From Geobacter sp. (GTDB lineage Bacteria > Desulfobacterota > Desulfuromonadia > Geobacterales > Geobacteraceae), in assembly GCA_003857395.1 (NCBI GenBank), contig RPRC01000092.1:1-45165 (forward strand): DNA of 45,165 nt, read 5' to 3'. A model generated the notes under the pieces. That model made no database searches and was not told the origin of the DNA. It worked only from the letters and a program-made list of their open reading frames with translations. A program made the position numbers and the translations under genes. Below, in pieces: positions 37,725 to 45,165 of this stretch (its first letter is position 1; each line of letters opens with the position of its first letter).

Positions 37725-38132
37725 TTATTTTCTGGCCTGACGGGCAGAGTAAATGGCCGAGGTGTCGATTGCCGCTTTTTGCTGCTGTACTATCTGGCCG
37801 GGTCTGAGGCCTGTTGGCGCTACGGCGGTGAGGCCTTCCAGGATGGATGCTTTCGCAGCGGCATCGCCGGTTTCGGCGGTAATGCCGAGGGCTTTTGCCT
37901 GATCGGCGGTGATGCCGCTTTCGGCGGCTGCGGCAAACCGGATCCCGGCCTCTTCGCCGAAAATGGCGGAGTGCAGGCCGAGCAGAGAGGTGCGGGTTGC
38001 CGTGCCGGCTTCTGTGCGGGCCGTGGCCAGGGCGGTTACATGATCGGCGGAAGTAATCATTCCTTCGCGGGCGGCGGCCTCAATCTGGGCGAGCAGGTCG
38101 GGATGCTCTGCTTTAAGTTCTTCGATTTTCAT
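37725..38132 (-). CDS. Scaffold protein nested in the protease gene (Nu3-like)
   Basis: An in-frame ATG at 38132 inside the protease gene has its own ribosome site (AAAGGAG, seven bases away). The 135-residue product starts MKIEELKAEHPDLLAQIEAA and is helical throughout, as scaffolds are. This repeats the lambda C/Nu3 arrangement. Confidence 0.65.
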   Translation of the reverse strand: MKIEELKAEHPDLLAQIEAAAREGMITSADHVTALATARTEAGTATRTSLLGLHSAIFGEEAGIRFAAAAESGITADQAKALGITAETGDAAAKASILEGLTAVAPTGLRPGQIVQQQKAAIDTSAIYSARQARK

Positions 38133-39014
38133 GGCTCGTACTCCTTTTACCGGGACGGTGACCGCCCCTCTGGTTTGTCGTTTGACGTAGTCGATATATT
38201 CATCACGTCCCATAACGTGGTCGATGAGGCCCAGTTTTTGAGCTTGGGCGGCTTTGTAAACACGGCTCTGCATCTCCCGGATCTTGTCGGCGGAGAGCTG
38301 CGGACGGCCTTTGCCGACAGCGGAAATAAAGAGGCCGTAAGTTTGTTCCAGGCGGTCCATGATATAGGCTTGTTCATCGCTGGTGAGCGGGGCGGTGTCA
38401 TTACCGGCTGCCTTATAATCGCCGACAGCAAGCACTGTCCGCTTGACGCCGTTTTGCTCATCGCGACCGGAGCGGTCGTAGTTGACAGTCAGGACACCGA
38501 TGGAGCCGATATCGGCGGCGGCGTGCGCCCCGATCATGCGGGTCTGTGACAGGAGCCAATAACCGGCGGAGGCCGCCAGATCATCTACCCAGCCGTAGAG
38601 GGGTTTTCGTTGGCCGACCTTGGTGAGGAAATCACCGGCCTCCTGGACGCCTGCCACGGTACCGCCGGGGGTGTCACCGTCGAGAATGATGGCGTCGATC
38701 CCTTTGGCCTTTTCGGCGGCTGATACGGACCGGCGCAAATCGCCGTAGGTGGCGTCGCAGGAAAAGAGCGTATTGGCTTTGACCAGGGTGCCGACTACCG
38801 GGACGATGGCGATGTTGCCGTCGCGGATGAATGATTCTTCATCGCTTCGAGAGGCAGAGCGCCCGGAGGATATTTTTTCCTCAATGGAGATGAGTTGGTC
38901 CGGGAGCGGAAGGCCGGAGAGTTTGGCATCGAGGATCTGACACCAGTTTTCCAGAACCTCTGCTTCAATGGCCCATTGTTGACTGATCAGGCGGACCAGG
39001 TGGTCGAGTTTCAT
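37725..39014 (-). CDS. Capsid maturation protease (S49/SppA-like, gpC family)
   Basis: 429 residues (lambda gpC 439). The N-terminal two thirds is an SppA/ClpP-fold serine protease (NIAIVPVVGTLVK, IILDGDTPGGTVAGVQEAGD, YGWVDDLAASAGYWLLSQTR with the nucleophile in the ASAGY motif, IGSIGVLTVNYD); the C-terminal third serves as scaffold. It cleaves scaffold and portal during maturation. The ATG overlaps the portal stop (ATGA). Confidence 0.9.
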   Translation of the reverse strand: MKLDHLVRLISQQWAIEAEVLENWCQILDAKLSGLPLPDQLISIEEKISSGRSASRSDEESFIRDGNIAIVPVVGTLVKANTLFSCDATYGDLRRSVSAAEKAKGIDAIILDGDTPGGTVAGVQEAGDFLTKVGQRKPLYGWVDDLAASAGYWLLSQTRMIGAHAAADIGSIGVLTVNYDRSGRDEQNGVKRTVLAVGDYKAAGNDTAPLTSDEQAYIMDRLEQTYGLFISAVGKGRPQLSADKIREMQSRVYKAAQAQKLGLIDHVMGRDEYIDYVKRQTRGAVTVPVKGVRAMKIEELKAEHPDLLAQIEAAAREGMITSADHVTALATARTEAGTATRTSLLGLHSAIFGEEAGIRFAAAAESGITADQAKALGITAETGDAAAKASILEGLTAVAPTGLRPGQIVQQQKAAIDTSAIYSARQARK

Positions 39015-40693
39015 ACTTCCTCCGTGCGCAGGGCGGCTTTTACTTCTTGCCGGACCGCTTCGGCTATAATGTCGGCGACCGCATTTGTCGTTTCTAGGGC
39101 TTCCGCCTTCGCCGAGGCTTCGGCGGACACGTCGGCGGAGGCGGACGGATTTTCCGGGTCTTCCGGTTTTTCCGGTTTTTTGGAGACGGTAGGGTCGTTA
39201 ATCTCGGGGAGGTTTAAGTCCTTGGCAAGTTTGCGCTCGCGGTTTCTTTGCTGGTAGACAGCTTCGTAATCCTTGCCACGCTTGGCGCAGAAGTCGGCGT
39301 CGGTGGCGACGTTGTTCTGCTTGCCCATAACGTGGGCGACCATGTCCTTGACCGGGTCGAGGCTGGTACGCTCGGGAACGGTCCATTGCGCCGAGCACCA
39401 TTCGGCCCGGGCGGCGTAGAAGTCCGGGGAGCCTTTCGGGAACTTGATCCGGCCCCTGAGCCAGGCCTCTTCGAAGACCATTTCCCATACCGGCTGACAA
39501 AAGCCCTTGATCAGCCAATCCTGATTAAAACCAAACACGCGCCAGGCTTCTTCGAGGGCGGCCCGGGCGGAGCTGTAGTTGGTTTTGCTGAAGTCTTTGG
39601 CCACCAACTCGTAGGGCATTCCACCGCCGCCTGCGCCGATGGCGCGCAGCACCGTCTCCAGGAAGGCCGGGAGGTTTCCGGAAGGACGGGTCGAGCTGGG
39701 GAAATGGGGCTTCTCGCCGGTGTTGCCATAGTGGACCTGGCCGGGGCGGAGCTCGTGGTAATAGGTCGGTTCGCCGTCAGGTGACACAGGAGCGCCGACG
39801 CGCACACCGGGCAGGGTGTTTGCGTCGTAGGGGTTTGCCTTCTCGATCCAGACCGGGAAGTTGGCTGCGACAATGGCGGCGACCAGCTCGAAATCCAGGT
39901 AATCGGATTTGTCGCGGAAGAGTTTCATTACTGGGGCGAAGATCGGAACCCCACGGGCCTGCTCCGGCTCTTTCGGCACGAACCTGTGTATGACCACCGG
40001 GCGATGTCCGCGTTTGGGGGGCAGCTCCTGGAATTCGTAGTTGTAGGAGTCGCCGGAGAAGATCAGGCCGTTTTCCGGGTCGGCCAGGAAATAGCCGGTC
40101 GCCTGGCCATTTTCACCCAGGCGGATACCGTCGCGGACATCGGGAGCGGCGGCGTAGGCGGCGGGAGTGCGCAGGCGGGCGGGGTCAATGGTCTGGATGG
40201 CCAGGGCATAGCGGCGGGCCTGATCGCGTAGCATCAGCGGGAGATTGAGAAATTCCCCCTTGACCAGCATCGCCCAGATATTCTGCACCTGAATGCCGTA
40301 AAAGTCGGTAACGCCCCGGGCATCGGCTTCTTTGGCAAACTGTTCGAATTCCCACTCCATCGCCTCGGCGACTTCGGTGGCCTGTTCTTCAGTGATTTTG
40401 AGCCGCTTGTAATTGGGGGTGGAGCGTGGCCAGAGGCCGGTGCCGACGGTGTTGGTGGTAATGGATTCGATGATGCTGGCGCCGTGGGCGTCATTGACGG
40501 CGATATCGGTGGAGCGGAGCGCGACTTTTTCGCGCTGGCTGCCTTCTTCGCGCCAGGAAAGGCGGCGGGGTGTCCAGTTGCTCATGGTGCCGATTGCAGT
40601 GGCGGCGGAACGGGATACGGTTGCCGCTTCCATGGCAAGGCCGGAGTAGCTGGCAGAGGGGTATGTCCGCCCTATTCTGCAAGAGTTGTTCAT
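39011..40693 (-). CDS. Portal protein (lambda gpB family)
   Basis: 560 residues (lambda gpB 533), ATG at 40693 overlapping the gpW stop (ATGA). Hallmarks of the family: LRSTDIAVNDAHGASIIESI, TDFYGIQVQNIWAMLVKGEF, VIHRFVPKEPEQARGVPIFA. It forms the dodecameric DNA gate. Near the C-terminus the segment PSASADVSAEASAKAEA is coded by the R3 palindrome at 39102-39127, an in-frame insertion in a flexible tail. Confidence 0.9.
   Translation of the reverse strand: MNNSCRIGRTYPSASYSGLAMEAATVSRSAATAIGTMSNWTPRRLSWREEGSQREKVALRSTDIAVNDAHGASIIESITTNTVGTGLWPRSTPNYKRLKITEEQATEVAEAMEWEFEQFAKEADARGVTDFYGIQVQNIWAMLVKGEFLNLPLMLRDQARRYALAIQTIDPARLRTPAAYAAAPDVRDGIRLGENGQATGYFLADPENGLIFSGDSYNYEFQELPPKRGHRPVVIHRFVPKEPEQARGVPIFAPVMKLFRDKSDYLDFELVAAIVAANFPVWIEKANPYDANTLPGVRVGAPVSPDGEPTYYHELRPGQVHYGNTGEKPHFPSSTRPSGNLPAFLETVLRAIGAGGGGMPYELVAKDFSKTNYSSARAALEEAWRVFGFNQDWLIKGFCQPVWEMVFEEAWLRGRIKFPKGSPDFYAARAEWCSAQWTVPERTSLDPVKDMVAHVMGKQNNVATDADFCAKRGKDYEAVYQQRNRERKLAKDLNLPEINDPTVSKKPEKPEDPENPSASADVSAEASAKAEALETTNAVADIIAEAVRQEVKAALRTEEV
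39102..39127. repeat. Palindromic repeat family R3, copy 2 (in the portal gene)
   Basis: TCCGCCTTCGCCGAGGCTTC followed by GGCGGA: 6-base perfect outer arms, matching copy 1 at 34791-34813. It codes in frame for part of ADVSAEASAKAEA near the end of the portal protein. Confidence 0.85.
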
Positions 40694-40932
40694 CGGGCGG
40701 GCCTCCCGACGTGAGCTTGTGCGCCGGGGCCGATCTGCAGGGCGGCACGCTGGCCCTGGAGCCATTCCAGGTGGCGCTGCAGGACATCAACCCGCTCGCG
40801 CATGCTGGCCCGGTTGCTGGCTCCGGTGCCGATGCTGCGAGAAATCGCCTGGCGGGCGGAGGCTAGGTCGCGTTTGGCCTGGGTGATTTCGGCGTCGATT
40901 TCCGCTTGGGTGTAAAGGGGGGTGAGTGCCAT
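40690..40932 (-). CDS. Head-tail joining protein (gpW-like)
   Basis: 80 residues (lambda gpW 68). MALTPLYTQAEIDAEITQAK, then RDLASARQAISRSIG, and VDVLQRHLEWLQGQ match the gpW fold (two helices and a hairpin). It plugs the portal after packaging. The start at 40932 is chosen because the upstream part of the frame is a repeat-derived, Cys/Trp-rich read-through. Confidence 0.8.
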   Translation of the reverse strand: MALTPLYTQAEIDAEITQAKRDLASARQAISRSIGTGASNRASMRERVDVLQRHLEWLQGQRAALQIGPGAQAHVGRPAR

Positions 40933-40966
40933 GGGCCGTATGGTACGGCGGGGAAAGTGGAAAGTC

Positions 40967-41008
40967 TTGCACCACGTGCACCACGTGCACGCCTTGCACC
41001 ACGTGCAC
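40967..41008. repeat. CACGTG-containing repeats
   Basis: TTGCACCACGTGCAC occurs at 40967-40981 and 40994-41008, with a third CACGTG at 40982-40987. Each is self-complementary. They lie in the untranslated gap before gpW. Confidence 0.8.
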
Positions 41009-41064
41009 ATGTTTTTTTACAGGATTGGGGGGTTTTGTAAAAATATTTAGGGTGAGGAGGGGTG

Positions 41065-41097
41065 AGACCTGCCAGGTTTTGAAAACCTGGCAGGTCT
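41065..41097. repeat. 33-base palindrome, family R1 copy 2
   Basis: Identical to 26733-26765 apart from the central base (G for T). It follows the stop of the HExxH gene by 6 bases and precedes gpW. Confidence 0.9.
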
Positions 41098-41103
41098 GGG
41101 GTT

Positions 41104-41760
41104 TTAGCGCCGGATATGCCAGTTAGCCGAACTACCCAGAATTACCCTCAGATTAGTATATGGAGAAGCAAGTGAGTTGATCAGGAACTCCATTTTTTTA
41201 GCCGTCGGCTTCTCCGTGCGAACCGACAAAAAAGCGTTCACAACATCGCGCAGTTGCCCGCCGGTGTTATTCAGCTTACTCAAGTATTTAATGCCCTGGG
41301 CTATCATAAGTGCCGTGCCATAGAGGACTTCAGCCTCGACCGGGCCGCTGGCCCGTCGCAGAGCCGCCATGGCCAGTTCGTAATGCTCCTCTATTTCCGC
41401 CCTTTCCAGCTCCGGGCAATGCTCCATCAGCCACTGATCGGCGAACCAATCGGAGGCTGCGCGGACAATCGGGGTAAGTGTGCGGATGTCTTCAGCGGGC
41501 GTATCGGCGGCAAAGTAATGGGTGGAAAATACCGGGTGCACCGTTTCGCAGAGGGTGGCATGGGCCAACTCGTGCAGATACTCGATGTCCCGGAGCGGGT
41601 TTTGCGGAGACGGGTTTGCCGGGGTGAGGATGGTGTGGGTGCGCTCCGTCCGGTCGCTGACGATCTCGATGGTGTCCTGGTTGTGGGTCTGTTCGATGAT
41701 GCGCCAGCGGAGGGCGGAGCGGGTGCGGTTGATGAGGTTTTTCAGTTTTTTCGGTTTCAT
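41104..41760 (-). CDS. Putative HExxH metallopeptidase-like protein
   Basis: 218 residues, ATG overlapping the upstream stop (ATGA). Residues 63-67 are HELAH within DIEYLHELAHATLCETVH, the zinc-protease signature, with a later acidic helical part (LERAEIEEHYELAMAALRR) that may supply the third ligand. It lies between TerL and gpW, where lambda has nothing. It could process a virion or host protein; IrrE-like regulators are another possibility. The second half (GIKYLSKLNNTGGQLRDVVN) is helical and unrecognised. Confidence 0.6.
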   Translation of the reverse strand: MKPKKLKNLINRTRSALRWRIIEQTHNQDTIEIVSDRTERTHTILTPANPSPQNPLRDIEYLHELAHATLCETVHPVFSTHYFAADTPAEDIRTLTPIVRAASDWFADQWLMEHCPELERAEIEEHYELAMAALRRASGPVEAEVLYGTALMIAQGIKYLSKLNNTGGQLRDVVNAFLSVRTEKPTAKKMEFLINSLASPYTNLRVILGSSANWHIRR

Positions 41761-42020
41761 ATCTGCTCCGGCTCCAGGCACTGCAGCACTTCAGTCACGG
41801 CGGCCTCGAAGCGGGCCGCAATGTCACGCTCGATGCGGACCTGTTTTTCGGCATACTGTGTGCCGGGAGGAAAGCCAACCAGGCGGGCCGTGCGGATGTT
41901 GAAGACGATACCGGAAAGGTCACCAAACTCCGCAAGTTGGGTGCGAAGGAGCGCAAGGCGTTCTTTTGATATCTTTCGAGGGTTGTATTCTGCCGTTGCA
42001 AGTTGAGAAGTATCTGACAT
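41757..42020 (-). CDS. Short ParB-like protein
   Basis: 87 residues. YNPRKISKERLALLRTQLAE, then FGDLSGIVFNIRTARLVG, is the opening of a ParB/Srx fold (N-P-R-x and F-N-x-R-T motifs). The catalytic/CTP-binding G-H-x-R part that should follow is missing: after LVG the chain turns to GFPPGTQYAEKQVRIERDI and ends. Coupled (ATGA) to the HExxH gene. A truncated ParB-like adapter is the best description. Confidence 0.6.
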   Translation of the reverse strand: MSDTSQLATAEYNPRKISKERLALLRTQLAEFGDLSGIVFNIRTARLVGFPPGTQYAEKQVRIERDIAARFEAAVTEVLQCLEPEQI

Positions 42021-42267
42021 TGTTAGTATTTTTCCTTTCTGCCTAAAAAGACGGCTGCGAAATTTGACTTTAGAAGGGTCTTTGCCTACAGGTCAAGGTT
42101 ATGGTATTACCCGAAGTGATGAACTGCGTTATATGACTTTCGTAAATAGCTGATTTCGTGTGCTTTTTTGACTTTTATTCATTTTTTGCTAACTTATCTA
42201 TCCGCACAAGTCTATAACGATAAATTACGTAATAATTATAAGTGGTTATGAGTATGTTTTTTCACTC
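42021..42267. other. AT-rich non-coding gap
   Basis: No gene seen on either strand. On the minus strand TTGACC is followed 17 bases later by CTAAAG, a weak promoter candidate for the ParB-like/HExxH pair; AAGGAA precedes the ParB-like ATG. The base composition is much more AT-rich than the flanking late genes, suggesting that the gap and the pair came in together. Confidence 0.5.
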
Positions 42268-42486
42268 TTACGCTCCCACCTCCACCCGGCACTGCTCCTT
42301 ATACGCCAGCACGGCATCTTTCGTGACGCACGTCCCGCGACTACCGGCGAAGCGATAGACGCTGCCTTCGCCAAACTCTCCGCTTTCGATGAGGTAATAA
42401 ATTTTGCGGATGGATATCTTGCGGTCAAGCTCCTTCCAGATCTGCTTTACGGTGAGGGTATCTTCCCTGCGAAACGGCTGTGGCAT
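42268..42486 (-). CDS. Excisionase/MerR-like winged HTH protein
   Basis: 72 residues. LTVKQIWKELDRKISIRKIY, then YLIESGEFGEGSVYRFAG, and TKDAVLAYKEQCR give the HTH-turn-wing order of excisionase-type domains. GGAGGT precedes the ATG. It directly follows terL, so a role in packaging or late regulation is as likely as in excision. Confidence 0.6.
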   Translation of the reverse strand: MPQPFRREDTLTVKQIWKELDRKISIRKIYYLIESGEFGEGSVYRFAGSRGTCVTKDAVLAYKEQCRVEVGA

Positions 42487-42546
42487 TGCTACCTCCGGGA
42501 CAAAATAAAAAGGATAAAGGATGAATTATGAAGTATGAAAAATTTT

Positions 42547-44511
42547 CTATCTGTTATTGAACCAGCCTGGGCGGTTGCTGGTGGGCTGGGGTTGCGTTTT
42601 TACCGGTGGTGGCGGTGGTGGTTTATTTTTTTCGGATACGGCGTGCTGCCAGCCGAGCCACAGGACCAGGGCCAGGCCGTTTGATTCGCAGTCCCAGAGA
42701 TGGTTTGCTTTATTGTCCGGACATTGCCAGAGGTTGCGGTCGTCGCGGTATTCCGAGCACATCTGTTTTGCGTAGTCGCCAAGGTTGTGGTTGCCGGCTT
42801 GGCCGGGGTCGCGCTCCAGCGATTTGTGCTGGTCGTGGGTGAGGCCGCTGTGCAGGACCATGGCTCCGTTGTCGGTGGGGTCGATGAGGAGCTTGTTGGC
42901 CAGGTGGTCTTTGTGATAGTGGGTGTCGATCGAGTAGAGCGCCAGTCCGCCGGGGATAGGACGGCCGTTGCTGGGGAAGCGGTCCATTCTGCTGACGGTG
43001 ACCGGTTGGGTTTTTCTTCCCTGAGAGCCTTGGGCGGAGAGGATGCCGGTTCTTCTGCTCCAGGCGTAGACTTCGGAGGTACGGTGGCCCATGGCGTCGA
43101 TGATCCCTGCCATGATGCGGTGCGGCTCTCCGTTGCTGTCGGGGTATTCGGCTGCCAGCAGCGTGTCGAGGGCGGTGAAGTCGTCGGGGGTGGCGCTGGG
43201 GACGTAGCCGTGCTTGACGAGCCAGCTTTTTAGGTCGATGCCGTAGCGCCAGGCGCGTATCCGGTACCAGAAGCCGTGATCCTGGGTGTCGATGGATATT
43301 TCCAGGGCGTCTGCTTCGCAGGGGACGATACCGATGGCGCGGGTGTCGCGCAGGCGGAGGATGGTGTCTTCCTGGCGTTCGGAGATTTCGGCTTCGTAGT
43401 CTTTTACCTGGTAGCCGTGGGCGTAGTCTATCTGGGCGGCAAGATCACCGGTTTTGCTCCGCAGGTATTTGCCGCAGTATTCAGTCAAGGGGATCATCGG
43501 GAACGGCAAGGCGCTGGCGTGATAGCCGATGGAGATCGGACGTTTGACGCTCTCGCCTTTGATGATGAACCATTTGGCGTGGCGGTAGGACTCTTCCCGG
43601 TCGGCTTCATCCCACAACTGTCCGCAGGCGTTGCAGGCATATCCTACTTCAACGTCGCCGCATTCGACTTGTTCGGGGGTGGCGCCTTCGGGAATGGCGA
43701 GGTGTTCATCATCCATCAGGAGGTATTCGCCGCAATGAGGGCAGCGGTTGCGCAGTTCCTTGACCTGGCGGCAGGCGAGTGTGCCTTTGTAGATAAAGCG
43801 GCCTGCAGGGGTGGAGCTGAACATGTATTTGGAGCCGCGTTTGTCACGGCCACGCTTACGGATCAGGTTGATGGGGTCGGTTTCGGGGCCGGTCATGGCC
43901 GGGTATTTGTCGACCTCGTTGCCGAAATTGTGCATGCCGAAAAAGTTGGCCATGGTGCGGGCGCTGTTGGAGTGGGCCGGAAAGAGGTAGACACCGTGGG
44001 AAAAGGCAATGAGTTTTTTCCCGGAGTCGTCGGCTTTGTCGGAGAGGTATTTACGGAATTCCTTTGACTCGCGGAACAGCGGTATGATTTTGGTTTTGAT
44101 GTTGCGGCCGGCGTCGTCTTCGGCGGGGTCGAGCCAGAAGACATTGCCGGGACGGTTGCGGACCGCCCAGGCCATGCAGTTGAGCATTACGTTGGTTTTT
44201 GCGGCTCGCTCTGGCCAGCAGAGCCAGATTTCCTTGACACCGGGTTTGGCGTACATGTCCATGGGCTCGATGGCGTGGGGTACCAGGTCGTTGCGCCAGG
44301 GACCTGGGTTGGAGTCGACGCCGGTGACGGTGCGGTATTTTTCGGCGCACTGGCTGACGCTAATGTCTTCAGGCGTGCGCATGCGCAGTTTGACCGGGCG
44401 AGGGATGTCGAAGGAGACCCGGCGGCCGGAGAGCGTTCGGCGGATATGACCCGGCAGGGTGTCAGGGATAGGGAGGACCGGGAGAGTATATGCGAGGGTT
44501 GGGTGGGTCAA
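42547..44511 (-). CDS. terL: Terminase large subunit (lambda gpA family)
   Basis: 654 residues (lambda gpA 641). The ATPase region has WPERAAKTN at about 99-107 (Walker-A-like with the degenerate form of the GpA family) and NVFWLDPAEDDA. A zinc-like set CPHCGEY...YACNACGQLWD lies mid-chain. The nuclease half starts DALEISIDTQDHGFWYRIRA. It pumps DNA into the head and cuts cos or pac ends. The ATG overlaps the HTH gene's stop (ATGA). Confidence 0.9.
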   Translation of the reverse strand: MTHPTLAYTLPVLPIPDTLPGHIRRTLSGRRVSFDIPRPVKLRMRTPEDISVSQCAEKYRTVTGVDSNPGPWRNDLVPHAIEPMDMYAKPGVKEIWLCWPERAAKTNVMLNCMAWAVRNRPGNVFWLDPAEDDAGRNIKTKIIPLFRESKEFRKYLSDKADDSGKKLIAFSHGVYLFPAHSNSARTMANFFGMHNFGNEVDKYPAMTGPETDPINLIRKRGRDKRGSKYMFSSTPAGRFIYKGTLACRQVKELRNRCPHCGEYLLMDDEHLAIPEGATPEQVECGDVEVGYACNACGQLWDEADREESYRHAKWFIIKGESVKRPISIGYHASALPFPMIPLTEYCGKYLRSKTGDLAAQIDYAHGYQVKDYEAEISERQEDTILRLRDTRAIGIVPCEADALEISIDTQDHGFWYRIRAWRYGIDLKSWLVKHGYVPSATPDDFTALDTLLAAEYPDSNGEPHRIMAGIIDAMGHRTSEVYAWSRRTGILSAQGSQGRKTQPVTVSRMDRFPSNGRPIPGGLALYSIDTHYHKDHLANKLLIDPTDNGAMVLHSGLTHDQHKSLERDPGQAGNHNLGDYAKQMCSEYRDDRNLWQCPDNKANHLWDCESNGLALVLWLGWQHAVSEKNKPPPPPPVKTQPQPTSNRPGWFNNR

Positions 44512-45165
44512 TTTATGGCCTCGAAGAAAAAGTGCCCTCTCGACGATGCTGTTCTCTTTCCCCTTCGCAATAGTATTCCACGAGATTTAAGTATTCCTTT
44601 ATTGACCGTGAGCCACATGCCCATTGATGTTGGAGTAGCTGGCCAAGAAACAGGCCTGCAATTGTCAGGGACTATTTCATTCACTTGTCGCAAAATATCG
44701 TCTGCGACTCCGCGTAGGTTGTTATAATTTTGTAAAACAGTTTCCAGTAAAACATCTTCACCTTCACACACTCTCTCTTGAGCACCTAGCAAAGAGAACC
44801 CACTAAAGACTCTTTCGTTCTCGGTTATTGACGATTGATATTTACATACATTTTCAAGGTATTCGCACAACTGAACTTTATCCATGGTCAAGTAACCATT
44901 TTTATCAGTCCATCTCCGATATGTTTCGTAAAATGCAGGAATATTCTGTTTTAAGGTTTGCCCATTTTCACAGTTATTACTGAAAAATAAATCGAAACCC
45001 TTCTTAGCATTCGCATAGGTTTTTGATTTCAACACCCGATCTGCAACAATTTTCTCTTGATAATCAAGGAAAGACGACAAGGTCACACCATTAACTTCAC
45101 CACCACCGAAACTGATCGATTCGATTTGTCCGCTTCGTATCAATTTAAGAATATCTGGAACGCGA
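44508..45165 (-). CDS. HTH protein between terS and terL, C-terminal part
   Basis: The frame runs off the window end and continues from position 123 leftward gene start at 191, giving 241 residues in all. After the HTH come TYANAKKGFDLFFSNNCENG and YRRWTDKNGYLTMDKVQLCE, a helical middle. The C-terminus, SWPATPTSMGMWLTVNKGIL, then KSRGILLRRGKR, resembles the winged-helix module at the end of phage primase/helicase proteins. The gene is clearly more AT-rich than terS and terL, a sign of later acquisition. No family recognised. Confidence 0.65.
   Translation of the reverse strand, partial: RVPDILKLIRSGQIESISFGGGEVNGVTLSSFLDYQEKIVADRVLKSKTYANAKKGFDLFFSNNCENGQTLKQNIPAFYETYRRWTDKNGYLTMDKVQLCEYLENVCKYQSSITENERVFSGFSLLGAQERVCEGEDVLLETVLQNYNNLRGVADDILRQVNEIVPDNCRPVSWPATPTSMGMWLTVNKGILKSRGILLRRGKRTASSRGHFFFEAIN
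45043..45165. repeat. Terminal direct repeat, right copy
   Basis: Exact copy of bases 1-123; see the left copy. Confidence 0.95.

Overview
The window is the complete genome of a temperate, lambda-like siphovirus, sequenced as a circle. The first 123 bases recur exactly as the last 123 (45043-45165), so the unique genome is about 45,042 bp, and one gene between the terminase subunits runs across the joint. The host is not stated by the sequence. The exported-protein style of the genes at 14791-15573, the many small Cys-rich proteins and the bacterial-type palindromic repeats suggest a Desulfuromonadota/Geobacter-like or other Gram-negative environmental host (inference, modest confidence). The two-component spanin (Rz plus lipoprotein Rz1) supports a Gram-negative host with an outer membrane.

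Layout. Almost everything is on the minus strand; only 12146-17120 (lysogeny region) is on the plus strand. Reading leftward from about 12.1 kb there is a Cro-like gene, a CII (CP76)-like regulator, several tiny genes, a dense non-coding structured block (10701-11012), many small Cys-rich proteins, a MazG-like protein, a gpZ-like tail protein in an unexpected place, an SF3 (D5/P4-type) helicase, an iteron-rich candidate origin (5659-5915), a CHC2/Toprim primase, an ASCH protein and an integron-integrase-like tyrosine recombinase. The same strand continues into packaging and head genes: terS, an HTH gene across the contig joint, terL, an excisionase-like protein, a ParB-like/HExxH pair, gpW, portal, protease with nested scaffold, decoration protein and major capsid protein. 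Then come head-tail attachment, a lysis cassette (amidase, holin candidates, Rz/Rz1), fibre and appendage genes, tail terminator, tail tube, frameshifted tail chaperone, tape measure, a tail hub with a beta-propeller-like domain, and further appendage genes ending at 17374.

The plus-strand lysogeny region holds a leaderless CI-like repressor with a palindromic operator, a HicBA toxin-antitoxin pair, two further XRE regulators with their own operator-like repeats, two membrane/exported genes likely expressed in lysogens, and a large serine recombinase. The last is followed by a terminator, a fragment of a tRNA gene (5' half, opposite strand) and an inverted repeat: the likely attP.

The most unusual points are the structured non-coding block at 10701-11012; two unrelated site-specific recombinases, one of integron-integrase type; the iteron origin; genes inserted inside the usually compact terS-terL-gpW block; several families of bacterial-type dispersed palindromes, two copies of one flanking the decoration gene and another lying in frame inside genes; a 9-residue tandem-repeat protein; and a C10 tract in a zinc-finger gene.
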